NCBI GenBank assembly: GCA_963763475.1
Contig: CAVXOR010000002.1
Location: forward strand, 673,413 to 737,412
Length of the DNA stretch: 64,000 nucleotides
Direction of reading: 5' to 3'
Source: AC-32 sp963763475
GTDB lineage: Bacteria; Actinomycetota; Thermoleophilia; Gaiellales; Gaiellaceae
Every line of letters starts with the position of its first letter. Within the stretch, counting starts at the first letter, position 1. Position numbers and translations under genes: made by a program. Below are positions 50,011 through 61,901 of the stretch, piece by piece. Under the pieces are notes generated by a model. It saw nothing but the letters and a program-made list of their open reading frames with translations. It made no database searches and was not told where the DNA came from.

Positions 50011-50759
50011 GTCGTCGCGGTCGCGGTGCGGCGGCGTCGCAGCGGGTTGCGGTAGACGATCAGGCCGGCGATCACCGCCACGACGATGCCGCCGACGATG
50101 TCGAGCCAGAAGTGGTTGCCGGTCGCCATCACGCTGAACCACACCCAGGCGGGCCAGAGCAGCCAGAGCACCTTGGCGACCTTGCTCCGGCAGACCGAGG
50201 CGAGCACGATCCCGACGATCAGCGCGTCGGCGGCGTGCAGGCTGGGCATCGCCGCGTACGGGTTCGCGGCGAACTCGACCAGGCCACTCCCGTGGTTCAG
50301 TTCGCCGAAGCTCGAAAGCGTGTCGTCGAAGCCGAAGTCCGGGAACATCCGCGGCGGCGCGGTCGGCAGCAGCACGTAGCCGATCAGCCCGAAAGCGTTG
50401 GCGAGCAGGATCCAGTTGCGGAAGCGGATAAACGCCTCGTTGCGGCGCAGGTAGACCCAGAGCAGCGCGAGCCCGAGCACCGTGAACTCGGAGTTCCAGT
50501 ACGTCCACGAAGCGAGTGTCGCCAGGAGGTGCGACCCGTCGATCGCCCGCTGCAGGCTCAGCTCGAACAGCCCGTGCAGATGCCGCTCGATCCCGATCAC
50601 CTGCAGGCCGTTGTCGAAGGCCTTCGGCGGGTTGCGGTCCGCGATCCCACGGGCGAGCTGGTACAGGCCCAGGAACCCGAACCAGATCGCGAGTTGGAGG
50701 CCGAAGTCCGCCCAACCACGTGGCAGGACCCGGCGACCTGCTGAGACGAGAGCGCTCAC
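50007..50759 (-). CDS. PAP2 superfamily membrane phosphatase/phosphotransferase
   Basis: 250 aa, GTG start. Active-site residues His175 in AMPSLHAADAL and His216/Asp220 in GNHFWLDIVGG, plus a third conserved block near YWNSEF. The AUR1-type spacing suggests a phosphoinositol- or phosphatidic-acid-acting member. Upstream of the CDP-alcohol enzyme and ino1, so likely in inositol-lipid metabolism. Confidence 0.82.
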   Translation of the reverse strand: MSALVSAGRRVLPRGWADFGLQLAIWFGFLGLYQLARGIADRNPPKAFDNGLQVIGIERHLHGLFELSLQRAIDGSHLLATLASWTYWNSEFTVLGLALLWVYLRRNEAFIRFRNWILLANAFGLIGYVLLPTAPPRMFPDFGFDDTLSSFGELNHGSGLVEFAANPYAAMPSLHAADALIVGIVLASVCRSKVAKVLWLLWPAWVWFSVMATGNHFWLDIVGGIVVAVIAGLIVYRNPLRRRRTATATT

Positions 50760-50808
50760 GGGAACGGGTGATTCTAACGTGCCCGTCAGCGGGCTTCTTC
50801 CCGAGCGC

Positions 50809-51798
50809 TCAGCCGCCGATCTGAGACATGGAGCGTGAAGCGCGCACGAACCCGGGGTCGTTGATCTTGTGCTTCAGCTCCTTGTGACGGACGGCGACGC
50901 GCAGCAGGCGCTCGAGCTCCGCATCCGAGGCGCCTTCGCGCAGGGGGGTCTTCAGGTCCCACTCGCGGCGCGAGAAGAGGCAGGTTCGCAGCTGCCCGTC
51001 GGCGGTCAGGCGGATCCGGTCGCAGCTGGAGCAGAACGGCTCCGAGACAGGGTTGACGAAGCCGATCTCGCCGGCGCCGTCGGCGAAGCGGAAGCGTCGC
51101 GCGGTCGACGACGCCTTCGCCGGGATCTCCTCCAGCGGCCAGCGCTCCTCGATCAGGGCGCGGATCTCGCCGCCGGTGAGGACGTCGTCCCCGCGCCACG
51201 ACTCGTCCGCGTCGAGCGGCATGAACTCGATGAAGCGCACGACGTACGGCTTGCGGCGCGCGAGCTCGGCCAGCGCGGGCACCTCGACCTCGGTGAAGCC
51301 GCGCATCGCGACGCAGTTGACCTTGATCGGCCGCAGCTGCGGGTAGCGCTCGGCCTCCTCGAGCCCGGCGAGCACGCGGTCCAGCGCGTCGCGGCGCGTG
51401 ATCTCGGTGAAGCGCACGTGCGAGAGCGAGTCGAGCGAGACGTTCAGGCGCGTGAGGCCGGCCTCGACGAGCGGCTCGGCCAGCCGGTCGAGCAGGACGC
51501 CGTTCGTCGTCAGCGAGAGGTCGTTCACGCCGGGGATCGCGCCGAGCTGCTCGACGAGCGTGGGCAGGTCGCGGCGCACGAGCGGCTCGCCGCCGGTGAG
51601 GCGCACCTCCTCGACGCCGAGGCTCGCGAGCACCCCGACGAGCCGCGCGATCTCCTCGAAGCTGAGCAGCTCGTCGCGCTCCAGCCACTCGAGCCCCTCC
51701 GCCGGCATGCAGTAGCGGCAACGGAAGTTGCACTTGTCGGTGACGGAGACCCGAACGCTCTTGATCTCGCGCCCCCAGGAATCGCGCAGCGGCTCCAC
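50809..51798 (-). CDS. moaA: GTP 3',8-cyclase MoaA
   Basis: 329 aa. Radical-SAM motif CNFRCRYC (Cys23, Cys27, Cys30), second cluster CSSCDRIRLTADGQLRTC, and the essential C-terminal Gly-Gly (SQIGG). Converts GTP to the cyclic intermediate of molybdenum cofactor synthesis with MoaC. No other mo genes are nearby. Confidence 0.93.
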   Translation of the reverse strand: MEPLRDSWGREIKSVRVSVTDKCNFRCRYCMPAEGLEWLERDELLSFEEIARLVGVLASLGVEEVRLTGGEPLVRRDLPTLVEQLGAIPGVNDLSLTTNGVLLDRLAEPLVEAGLTRLNVSLDSLSHVRFTEITRRDALDRVLAGLEEAERYPQLRPIKVNCVAMRGFTEVEVPALAELARRKPYVVRFIEFMPLDADESWRGDDVLTGGEIRALIEERWPLEEIPAKASSTARRFRFADGAGEIGFVNPVSEPFCSSCDRIRLTADGQLRTCLFSRREWDLKTPLREGASDAELERLLRVAVRHKELKHKINDPGFVRASRSMSQIGG

Positions 51799-51877
51799 GC
51801 GCCCAGCCTAGCCGACGTTTCACGCGGACAAACCTGCGGAAAACTGTCCCACCGCAAACTCCAATCAGGAGGAACGC

Positions 51878-52066
51878 ATGTCCGAGTGGGAACAGGAAGG
51901 CCAGGGCGGCGCCACCGAAGGCACCGACGACGAGCAGCAGGGCGGCGGAATGGGCGGCGGCTCCGAAGGTGGCTCGGAGGGCGGCTCGGAAGGCGGTTCC
52001 GAGGGCGGGGGCATGGGTGGCGAGTCCGGCGGCTCCGGTGACGAGGAGTCCGGCGGCGGGATGTAG
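51878..52066 (+). CDS. Small Gly/Ser/Glu-rich repeat protein, 62 aa
   Basis: Strong AGGAGGAACGC ribosome binding site before ATG 51878. MSEWEQEGQGGATEGTDDEQ then a run of SEGG repeats, ending EESGGGM. Disordered, acidic, no domain. Repeat DNA (GGCTCGGAG-type) is likely to vary in copy number. Function unknown; the ribosome binding site argues it is translated. Confidence 0.5.
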   Translation: MSEWEQEGQGGATEGTDDEQQGGGMGGGSEGGSEGGSEGGSEGGGMGGESGGSGDEESGGGM

Positions 52067-52086
52067 CCCGCCCGGCCTTGCGACGC

Positions 52087-52109
52087 GAAGGCGCCCCCGC
52101 GGCGCCTTC
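52087..52109 (+). terminator. Hairpin between the two small acidic-protein genes
   Basis: GAAGGCGCC pairs with GGCGCCTTC over a CCCGC loop, 20 bases after the first small gene. It ends with CTCGT rather than a T-run. Probably a terminator for the Gly-rich gene. Confidence 0.55.
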
Positions 52110-52133
52110 CTCGTATCGGGAGGAGGTGAGCAG

Positions 52134-52304
52134 ATGACCGAGCGTGAGACCGAGAGCGGCGAGGAGCTGATCGACGAGGAGGGTCGCAATCCGACCCAGC
52201 GCGAGATCGACGGCGACGAGCCGGGCCCCGCGAATCCGGGCCAGGGCTGGGAGGAGACGAACGACGAGCCCGCCCAGGGCGAGGGCGGCCAGGAGAGCGT
52301 GTAA
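52134..52304 (+). CDS. Small acidic protein, 56 aa
   Basis: GGAGGAGGTGAGC ribosome binding site before ATG 52134. MTERETESGEELIDEEGRNP and a Pro/Gly/Glu-rich remainder (GWEETNDEPAQGEGGQESV). Disordered and highly acidic, like the gene before it. It may be a second member of a two-gene acidic-peptide group. No function recognised. Confidence 0.5.
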   Translation: MTERETESGEELIDEEGRNPTQREIDGDEPGPANPGQGWEETNDEPAQGEGGQESV

Positions 52305-52326
52305 CCCGGCGCCCTAGACTCGCGCG

Positions 52327-53193
52327 GTGCCGCTGCTGGCGCTCATTGCGGTCACCGCCGTCTGGGGCGTCACCTTCGTCCAGGTCAAAGACGCGGTCGA
52401 CGTCTACCCGCTGTTCGCGTTCCTGGCGGTTCGGTATGCGATCGCGACGGGCGTGCTCGCCGTGGCGGGCGGCCGGCGCGTGCGCACGCTCGGCCGCTCC
52501 GGCTTCGCCGCAGGTGCGGTGCTCGGCGGGCTCCTAGGCCTCGGAATCGGACTGCAGACCGCGGGACTCGAACGGACGACCGTCTCCAGCACAGGCTTCA
52601 TCACGGGGCTGTACGTCGTCCTGACGCCGCTCTTCGGGCTGCTGCTCTTCCGCACGCGTGTGGGGCTCGAGGTGTGGGCGGGAGTCGTGCTCGCCGTCGT
52701 CGGCCTGGCGATGCTGACCGGAGTCGAGATCGGCGCGCCCGGCGGCGACCTGCTCGTGCTGGCGTCGGCGGCCGCGCAGGCGCTGCAGATCGTGATGCTC
52801 GAGCGCGTCGCGAGCCGCTACGACGCGATCGCGCTCACCCTCGTCGAGATGGCAGCCTGCTTCGTCGGCTTTCTCGCGATCGCGCTCGCCCTCGGCCAGC
52901 TCGAGGTCCCGCACGGCTGGACGGTGTGGGGGGCGCTGCTCGTGACCGGCGTCTTCGCGAGCGCGCTCGCCTACCTGATCCAGGTCTGGGCGCAGCGACG
53001 GATGTCTGCGGCCCGGATCGCGATCGTCTTCTCGCTGGAAACCGTCTTCGCCGGCCTGTTCGGCTACTGGCTCGCCGGCGACCGGCTCGGCTGGCTGGGC
53101 TGGGGCGGCTGCGCGGTGATCCTGGCCGGGATCGTGCTCGCAGAGCCGAGCGCCGCGAACACGCTGCGCCGCCTGGTCAGCGCCAGACGGTGA
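52327..53193 (+). CDS. EamA/DMT family transporter
   Basis: 288 aa, ten hydrophobic helices in two EamA halves (first WGVTFVQVKDAVDVYPLFAF, second RMSAARIAIVFSLETVFAGL). GTG start. Exporter of a metabolite or amino acid; substrate unknown. Its end overlaps the convergent membrane-anchored gene by 17 bases. Confidence 0.82.
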   Translation: MPLLALIAVTAVWGVTFVQVKDAVDVYPLFAFLAVRYAIATGVLAVAGGRRVRTLGRSGFAAGAVLGGLLGLGIGLQTAGLERTTVSSTGFITGLYVVLTPLFGLLLFRTRVGLEVWAGVVLAVVGLAMLTGVEIGAPGGDLLVLASAAAQALQIVMLERVASRYDAIALTLVEMAACFVGFLAIALALGQLEVPHGWTVWGALLVTGVFASALAYLIQVWAQRRMSAARIAIVFSLETVFAGLFGYWLAGDRLGWLGWGGCAVILAGIVLAEPSAANTLRRLVSARR

Positions 53194-53728
53194 ACTTGAG
53201 CACGAGGTCGGCGTTGCCGACGCCCGGGGCCTTGACGATGCGCACCCCTGCGACGTGACCTTCGACCGTCGAGACGCACAGCCCGTGCTCCGCGGCCTGC
53301 GAGACCAGCACGAAGCTGTCGTGCCTCGCCGTGAGTACCCGAGTACAGCCGGCGTGAGTGAGCCCGCCAGTCGCCGGTGCCAGGAAAGAGGAGCCGGTCG
53401 CGTGAACGGTCGGAGTGGACTCCGGGCCAAAGAGGAGGTCGGCCGAGGAGCTCGTTCCGACCTGGTCTTGCTCGAGGTCGGCCGAGTCGCCGGAGCCCAG
53501 CGAGAGCCGGCCGCTCTTGTCTGCTGCTCCTCCGCCCCCGCCCGTCGTCGTCGGGGCGACGCTCGTCGCCGGGGGAGTGGGCGGGCTTGAGCCGCCGCTC
53601 CCCGACTTCCAGAGTCCGACGGCCCCCACGATCGCGGTGACCAGCGCGGCGAGGCCCGTGAGGATGCCGGGCAACGTCGTCCAGAAGGCGAGAAAGCCGC
53701 CCTTGCGCTCGTTCGGGGCCTCGGGCAT
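53177..53728 (-). CDS. Membrane-anchored extracytoplasmic protein, 183 aa
   Basis: Membrane helix at residues 18-38, then a Gly/Ser/Pro/Thr linker (GSGGSSPPTPPATSVAPTTT) and a small C-terminal beta-rich domain with two Cys. Resembles short envelope proteins exposed on the outside. No enzymatic motif. It faces the dnaK operon, 95 bases away. Confidence 0.6.
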   Translation of the reverse strand: MPEAPNERKGGFLAFWTTLPGILTGLAALVTAIVGAVGLWKSGSGGSSPPTPPATSVAPTTTGGGGGAADKSGRLSLGSGDSADLEQDQVGTSSSADLLFGPESTPTVHATGSSFLAPATGGLTHAGCTRVLTARHDSFVLVSQAAEHGLCVSTVEGHVAGVRIVKAPGVGNADLVLKFTVWR

Positions 53729-53778
53729 GGCCCAATCGTAGAGCCGGCGCCAGAAGACGGCTGCCTCTCAGGCATTGC

Positions 53779-53802
53779 TACTATCCGACTGAGATTTTCT
53801 CA
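53779..53802 (+). promoter_or_regulatory. Putative dnaK promoter with inverted repeat
   Basis: A -10-like TACTAT (53779-53784) is followed by the palindrome TGAGATTTTCTCA (53790-53802). TCTCAG/CTGAGA arms also flank the -10. These may serve the HspR regulator encoded downstream, but the sequence is not a standard HAIR box (CTTGAGT and ACTCAAG) and no -35 is clear. Confidence 0.35.
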
Positions 53803-53823
53803 CAACAAAGGAGATAGCAAGCG

Positions 53824-55728
53824 ATGGCAAAGACGATCGGCATCGACCTCGGCACGACGAACTCCTGTGTCGGCGTGATCGAGGGCGGCGAGCCCGCCGT
53901 GATCCCGAACGCCGAGGGCGGGCGCACCACCCCGTCTGTCGTGGCGTTCACGAGCGACGGCCAGCGGCTCGTCGGGGCGCCCGCGAAGCGCCAGCAGGTG
54001 ACGAACCCGCAGAACACGATCTTCTCGATCAAGCGCTTCATGGGCCGCAAGTTCGGCGAGGTCAGCGAGGAGATGAAGATCGTCCCGTACGAGGTCGTCG
54101 AGGGCCCGAACGGGGACGTCCGCGTGAAGGCGGCCGGCAAGGACTACGCACCGCCGGAGATCAGCGCGATGATCCTCCAGAAGCTGAAGGCCGACGCCGA
54201 GGCGTACCTCGGCGAGACGGTCACCGACGCGGTGATCACCGTCCCGGCCTACTTCAACAACGCGCAGCGCGAGGCGACGAAGGACGCCGGCAAGGTCGCC
54301 GGGCTCAACGTCCTGCGGATCATCAACGAGCCGACCGCGGCGGCGCTCGCGTACGGCCTCGACAAGGAGGCCTCCGACCACACGATCCTCGTCTTCGACC
54401 TCGGGGGCGGCACCTTCGACGTGTCGGTGCTCGAGCTCGGCGAGGGCGTCTTCGAGGTGAAGGCCACCAACGGCGACAACCACCTCGGCGGCGACAACTT
54501 CGACAAGACGATCGTCGACTGGATGGTCGCCGAGTTCAAGCGCGACCAGGGCATCGACCTGGCGCAGGACAAGATGGCCCTGCAGCGTCTGTACGAGGCG
54601 GCCGAGCGGGCGAAGATCGAGCTCTCCTCGACGATGACGACGCAGATCAACCTGCCGTTCGTCACCGCCACGCCGGAGGGCCCGAAGCACCTCGACCTGC
54701 AGCTCACGCGCGCGAAGCTCGACGAGCTGACCGCCGAGCTGCTGGAGCGGACGGTCGGCCCCACGAAGCAGTGCCTCGCGGACGCCGGCATCGATGCGTC
54801 GGCGATCGACCACGTCGTGCTGGTGGGCGGTATGACCCGCATGCCCGCCGTGCAGGAGAAGGTCAAGGCTCTGATCGGCAAGGACCCGCACAAGGGCGTC
54901 AACCCGGACGAGGTGGTCGCCGTCGGCGCGGCCATCCAGGGCGGCGTGCTGAAGGGCGAGGTCAAGGACATCCTCCTGCTCGACGTCACTCCACTGTCGC
55001 TCGGGATCGAGACGAAGGGCGGCGTCTTCACGCGCCTGATCGAGCGCAACACGACCATCCCGACGAAGAAGTCGGAGACGTTTACGACGGCCGAGGACAA
55101 CCAGCCCTCCGTCGAGGTGCACGTGCTCCAGGGCGAGTCGGAGATGGCGCTCTACAACAAGACGCTCGGCAAGTTCCAGCTGATCGGCATCCCGCCGGCG
55201 CCGCGCGGCATGCCGCAGATCGAGGTCACCTTCGACATCGACGCGAACGGGATCATCAACGTCTCGGCCAAGGACCACGGCACCGGGAACGAGCAGCAGA
55301 TCAAGATCGAGGGCGGCTCGGGCCTGAAGCCGGAGGAGGTCGAGCAGATGATCAAGGACGCTGAGGCGCACGCCGACGAGGCCCATCGCCTGCGCGAGCT
55401 GGCCGACGCGAAGAACCAGGCCGAGTCGCTCGCGTACGCGACCGAGAAGAGCCTCAAGGAGCACCGCGAGAAGCTCGACGAGAGCGAGGCCTCGACGATC
55501 GAGGGCCGCGTGATGGAGCTGAAGCAGGCGCTCGAGACCGACGACCTGAACGAGATCCGCGCCAAGACGGAAGCGCTCCAGGAGGCCTCGCAGAAGCTCG
55601 CCGAGGCGGTCTACGCGCAGGCGGCCCAGGCGCAGGCCTCGTCCGCCGGCAACGGTGAGGCGTCCGAGTCCGACGACGAGGTGATCGAGGACGCGGAGGT
55701 CGTGGACGAGGAGGCCAAGACCTCGTGA
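53824..55728 (+). CDS. dnaK: Chaperone DnaK (Hsp70)
   Basis: 634 aa. ATPase signatures IGIDLGTTNSCV, VFDLGGGTFDVSVLE and VLVGGMTRMPAVQE, then the substrate-binding domain and an acidic, Ala-rich tail. AGGAGAT ribosome binding site. First gene of dnaK-grpE-dnaJ-orf-hspR-clpB, all joined by overlaps of 4-19 bases. Confidence 0.98.
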   Translation: MAKTIGIDLGTTNSCVGVIEGGEPAVIPNAEGGRTTPSVVAFTSDGQRLVGAPAKRQQVTNPQNTIFSIKRFMGRKFGEVSEEMKIVPYEVVEGPNGDVRVKAAGKDYAPPEISAMILQKLKADAEAYLGETVTDAVITVPAYFNNAQREATKDAGKVAGLNVLRIINEPTAAALAYGLDKEASDHTILVFDLGGGTFDVSVLELGEGVFEVKATNGDNHLGGDNFDKTIVDWMVAEFKRDQGIDLAQDKMALQRLYEAAERAKIELSSTMTTQINLPFVTATPEGPKHLDLQLTRAKLDELTAELLERTVGPTKQCLADAGIDASAIDHVVLVGGMTRMPAVQEKVKALIGKDPHKGVNPDEVVAVGAAIQGGVLKGEVKDILLLDVTPLSLGIETKGGVFTRLIERNTTIPTKKSETFTTAEDNQPSVEVHVLQGESEMALYNKTLGKFQLIGIPPAPRGMPQIEVTFDIDANGIINVSAKDHGTGNEQQIKIEGGSGLKPEEVEQMIKDAEAHADEAHRLRELADAKNQAESLAYATEKSLKEHREKLDESEASTIEGRVMELKQALETDDLNEIRAKTEALQEASQKLAEAVYAQAAQAQASSAGNGEASESDDEVIEDAEVVDEEAKTS

Positions 55729-56219
55729 CCGAGGAGCGTGAGCTCACGCTCGAGGAGCAGGTCGCGGCGCTGGAGGCCGAGCGCGACGAGCACCTGAACG
55801 ACCTCAAGCGGGTCGCGGCCGAGTTCGAGAACTACCGCAAGCGGGTCCTGCGCGACCAGGAGAGCCTGGTCGCGCGGGCCCACGAGCGGCTCGTGAAGGA
55901 GCTGCTCCCTGTGCTGGACGACCTCGAGCGCGCGCTCGCGGCCGCGGAGGAGCACGAGGAGGCGAAGCTCGAGGAGGGCGTGAGGCTGGTGCACCGCGAG
56001 CTGGCGGCTGCGCTCGAGCGCGAGGGCCTCGCCGAGATCGAGACCGACGGCGCCTTCGACCCGCATGTCCACGAGGCGCTGCTCTCGCAGCCCTCGAGTG
56101 ACAAGGCCGAAGGCTCGGTGATCGAGGTGGCGCAGAAGGGCTACCGCCTCGGCGACCGCGTGCTGCGGCCGGCCCGGGTCGTGGTCGCTGCGCCGCAGGA
56201 GGACGATGGCGGCCGTTAA
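55725..56219 (+). CDS. grpE: Nucleotide exchange factor GrpE
   Basis: 164 aa. Long N-terminal coiled coil (LEEQVAALEAERDEHLNDLK, then VAAEFENYRKRVLRDQES) and the beta domain with VIEVAQKGYRLGDRVLRPA. Releases ADP from DnaK. GTG start overlaps the dnaK stop. Confidence 0.96.
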   Translation: MTEERELTLEEQVAALEAERDEHLNDLKRVAAEFENYRKRVLRDQESLVARAHERLVKELLPVLDDLERALAAAEEHEEAKLEEGVRLVHRELAAALEREGLAEIETDGAFDPHVHEALLSQPSSDKAEGSVIEVAQKGYRLGDRVLRPARVVVAAPQEDDGGR

Positions 56220-57270
56220 GGATCTCTACGGGACGCTCGGCGTCTCGAAGGGCGCGAGCCAGGACGAGATCAAGAAGGCGTACCGCAAGCTCGCTCGCCA
56301 GTACCACCCGGACGCGAACCCGGGCGACGCCTCGGCCGAGGAGCGCTTCAAGGAGGTCCAGGGCGCCTACGACGTGCTCTCGGACCCCGAGAAGCGGAAG
56401 CAGTACGACCGCTTCGGCTCCGCCAACGGGCGCGGGCCCGGCCCGGGCGGCGTCAACTTCGAAGGCTTCGACTTCGCCGACCTCGGCGACTTGGGCGACA
56501 TCTTCGGCGGCCTCTTCGGCGGTCGCGGCCGCGCGCAGCAGCAGCCGCGCGGCCAGCGCGGAAGCGACCTTGAGGTCGAGGTGCGGCTCTCGTTCGAGGA
56601 CTCGCTCAAGGGGGTCGAGACGACGATCCCGGTCGAGCTCGAGACCGCCTGCCGCCAGTGCAACGGCTCCGGCGCCAAGCCCGGCACCGCGCCGGTGCTC
56701 TGTCCGGAGTGCAAGGGCCGCGGCGTGATCTCGGAGAGCCAGGGCCTGTTCGCGCTCTCGCAACCGTGCCCGCGTTGCCGCGGGAACGGCACCGTGATCG
56801 AGGAGCCGTGCCCGAATTGCCGCGGCACCGGCCGCGAGCGGCGCACCAAGCGCTACACCGTGAAGATCCCGGCGGGCGTCAAGGACGGCTCGCGGATCCG
56901 CCTGCGCGGCAAGGGCGAGGCCGGCTGGGGCGGCGCCGAGGCGGGCGACCTCTTCGTCGTCACGCGGGTCGCGCCCTCGGACGTCTACACCCGCCGCGGC
57001 GACGATCTGATCGTGGACGTGCCTCTCACCTACCCCGAGGCCACGCTCGGCGCGCAGGTGCAGGTGCCCACCCCGGACGGGCCGGTGACCGTGAAGGTCA
57101 AGCCGGGGACGGAAGACGGCACGCTGCTGCGCGTGAAGGGCAAGGGCGCGCCGAAGCTGAAGGGCTCCGGCCGCGGCGACGTGCTCGCGCGCGTGAAGCT
57201 GACCGTGCCGAAGAAGCTCTCGAAGCAGGAGCGCGAGCTGATCGAGCAGCTGCAGAAGGCGGGCGGATGA
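56206..57270 (+). CDS. dnaJ: Co-chaperone DnaJ
   Basis: 354 aa. J domain at residues 5-70 with the HPD motif (YHPDANPGD), a Gly/Phe-rich stretch, four CxxCxGxG zinc repeats (CRQCNGSG, CPECKGRG, CPRCRGNG, CPNCRGTG) and the C-terminal substrate domain. Stimulates DnaK ATPase. Overlaps GrpE by 14 bases. Confidence 0.97.
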   Translation: MAAVKDLYGTLGVSKGASQDEIKKAYRKLARQYHPDANPGDASAEERFKEVQGAYDVLSDPEKRKQYDRFGSANGRGPGPGGVNFEGFDFADLGDLGDIFGGLFGGRGRAQQQPRGQRGSDLEVEVRLSFEDSLKGVETTIPVELETACRQCNGSGAKPGTAPVLCPECKGRGVISESQGLFALSQPCPRCRGNGTVIEEPCPNCRGTGRERRTKRYTVKIPAGVKDGSRIRLRGKGEAGWGGAEAGDLFVVTRVAPSDVYTRRGDDLIVDVPLTYPEATLGAQVQVPTPDGPVTVKVKPGTEDGTLLRVKGKGAPKLKGSGRGDVLARVKLTVPKKLSKQERELIEQLQKAGG

Positions 57271-57458
57271 GGATCGGGATCGTCAGCCTCGCCGGAGGTC
57301 TCGGCCTCTACATCCTCGCCGCCGTCGCGCAGCTCGCCTACGACCAGCCGCGGCCCGGGTGGATCAACCCGCTCTGGCTCGTCGGCACCCTGCTGGTCGT
57401 GGTCGGCCTGCTCGCGATGTCCAACGTCGCGATCCGCGTCTACCGGGAGCGAACGTGA
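57267..57458 (+). CDS. Small two-helix membrane protein within the chaperone operon, 63 aa
   Basis: ATG overlaps the dnaJ stop (ATGA) and its TGA overlaps the hspR start. Two hydrophobic helices (IVSLAGGLGLYILAAVAQLA and LWLVGTLLVVVGLLAMSNVA) around a Pro-rich turn. Not part of known dnaK operons I can name. Function unknown, but its coupling implies a chaperone or stress role. Confidence 0.7.
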   Translation: MRIGIVSLAGGLGLYILAAVAQLAYDQPRPGWINPLWLVGTLLVVVGLLAMSNVAIRVYRERT

Positions 57459-57816
57459 TCGACGACCGGCCGCGCTACATGATCTCAGTCGCCGCCGAGC
57501 TCGTCGGCATGCACCCGCAGACGCTGCGCATGTACGAGCAGAAGGGCCTCGTGCAGCCGCAGCGCACCGCGGGGAACACGCGCCTCTACTCGGAGTCCGA
57601 CCTCGAGCGGCTGCGCCTGATCCAGCGGTTGACCGGCGAGCTCGGGCTCAACCTGGCCGGCGTCGAGGCCGTGCTCGGCCTCGAGGAGCAGCTGCAGCGG
57701 ATGCAGGCGCGCATGGAGCGGCTCGAGCGCGAGATGCGCGAGGCGGTCGCTCAGGTTCATCGCCAGTACCGCCGTGAGCTCGTTCTCTACGACCCGACTC
57801 GACTACCGGAGCGAAA

Positions 57817-57835
<19 letters not shown>
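57455..57835 (+). CDS. hspR: MerR-like heat-shock regulator HspR
   Basis: 126 aa, GTG start. MISVAAELVGMHPQTLRMYE and GLVQPQRTAGNTRLYSESDL form the MerR helix-turn-helix; a coiled-coil tail follows (LEEQLQRMQARMERLEREMR). HspR represses dnaK and clpB operons with DnaK as co-repressor in actinobacteria, and here it is encoded in that operon. Confidence 0.92.
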
Positions 57836-60278
<2,443 letters not shown>

Positions 60279-60282
<4 letters not shown>

Positions 60283-61871
60283 CCCCGCGTTCCGGTCAGC
60301 GTCCAGGTGAAGCGCGTGAGCGTCTCCGAGGGGGCGACCCCGCCCGGGCGCATACCGCGGCGGACGAAAAGCGTCGGGGCGCCGGCTCCTGCCGCGACGG
60401 CGAGGCGCGTTCGGCCGATGCCTTCGCTCCGCCAGCGCTCGGACAGTCCGATGACGAGCAGTTGCGCGTCGCGCGCAGCCTCGAGAACGCCGTCCTCGCC
60501 CGCCGGGACGAGCATCGGCTCGGTCGTGATCCCGATCACCTGCTGGACGAGCAACGAGGCTCGGGCGAGCAGCCGGCTCGCGTCGCGCCGTCCTTCCGCA
60601 GGGTCGGCCTCCGTTCCGAGGAGCCGGAGCACCGTGCCGAGCGACTGGGCGAGCCAGGCCGCGACCTCGATTGCCGACCAGTCGTGTTCGGCCCCGCCGA
60701 ACGGCGTGACGACCGGGCCGCTGCCCGGGCGTCGCCCGCCCGGCAGGAGGATCCCGACATCGCAGGGCGTCTGCATGAGGATGATCTCGAGTTCGGGATC
60801 GAGCACGCCGGTCTCGAGCATCCGCGACGGACCGTCGACGAGGACGAAGTCGGCCGCCTGCTCCGTCGCCAGCCGCGCGGCTTCCTCGCCTGGGTCCTCG
60901 CTCGTGTAGGCCGCGACGCGCGCCGACATGCCGCCCGTCGCGAGCGCCTCACGTCGCCTAGCGAGCTCTGCCTGCTGCTGCGCGAGGTCGTCACTGTCGC
61001 GAAGGAGCCGCACGAGGATCAGCTCGCGGTCGCGCTCGCGCGTAAGCGGCGCCGCGATCTCCAGGAGGTCGTCCGCCCGCCGCTCATCCCGAACGACCGC
61101 GACGACCGGGCCCGCCGCGGGCCTGGCTGCAACCTCACCGGGGGGCACGAGCTCGGGGTCGTGGCGGAGCATCGCCCGCTCGAGCTCCTGGAGCGCGGGG
61201 CTCGGCTCGATCCCGAGCTCGTCGACGAAGGTCCGGCGGGCATCGCGGTATGCCTCGAGCGCCTCGGCATGCCTTCCGGCCCCGTACAGCGCACGCATCA
61301 GCACCGCGCGTGGGCGCTCACGCAACGGATGCTCGCGAACGAGCGCCTCGACCTCGCCGACGACGTCGGCATGCCGGCCGCGCTCGAGATCGGCCTCGAG
61401 CCGGAGCTCCAGGGCGCGCACCCGCAGCTCGTCGAGCCGCGGGATCTCCGTCTGGGCGAACGGCTCGTCCGCGACGTCCGCGAGCGGCGAGCCGCGCCAG
61501 AGCGCGAGCGCCTCGCGAAGCAGCTCGGACGCCGTGTCCGGAGCCGCGCGCGCCGCCTCGCTCACGAGCCGTTCGAAGCGGAGCAGGTCGAGGTCGTTGG
61601 GCCCGACGCGCAGGACATACCCGGGTGGCTGCGTCACGATCGAGTCGGCTCCTAGTGACTTCCGCAACCGCGACACGTGGTACTGCAGCGCGTTGGCCGC
61701 GTTCTGCGGCGGCTCCGCCGGCCACAGCTCGTCGATCAGCCGGTCGGCCGAGACGACCTCGTTCGCCCGCGTCAGGAGCAACGCGAGCAGTGCGCGCTGC
61801 CGCGACCCGCCGAGCGGCAGCACGCGCCCGTGCTCGGCGACCTCCACGGGCCCAAGAATGCGGAATTCCAC
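60279..61871 (-). CDS. SARP/BTAD transcriptional activator with C-terminal USP-like domains
   Basis: 530 aa, GTG start. OmpR-type winged helix at residues 1-95 (FRILGPVEVAEHGRVLPLGG), BTAD helical domain at about 96-245 (ALWRGSPLADVADEPFAQ), then residues 255-530 with two universal-stress-protein-like folds (EEAARLATEQAADFVLVDGP; ARDAQLLVIGLSE). Most SARPs carry an NB-ARC or TPR tail, so this arrangement is unusual. Likely activates the divergent kinase gene via the 11-bp repeats. Confidence 0.82.
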
Positions 61872-61901
61872 CTGCGCCTCCGGGCGACGCTACCACGCTC
61901 G

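Noticed and set aside
53824..55464. Antisense 554-codon frame across dnaK
   Set aside because: Shadow of the dnaK codon pattern; leucine/arginine/valine low-complexity chain without any domain.
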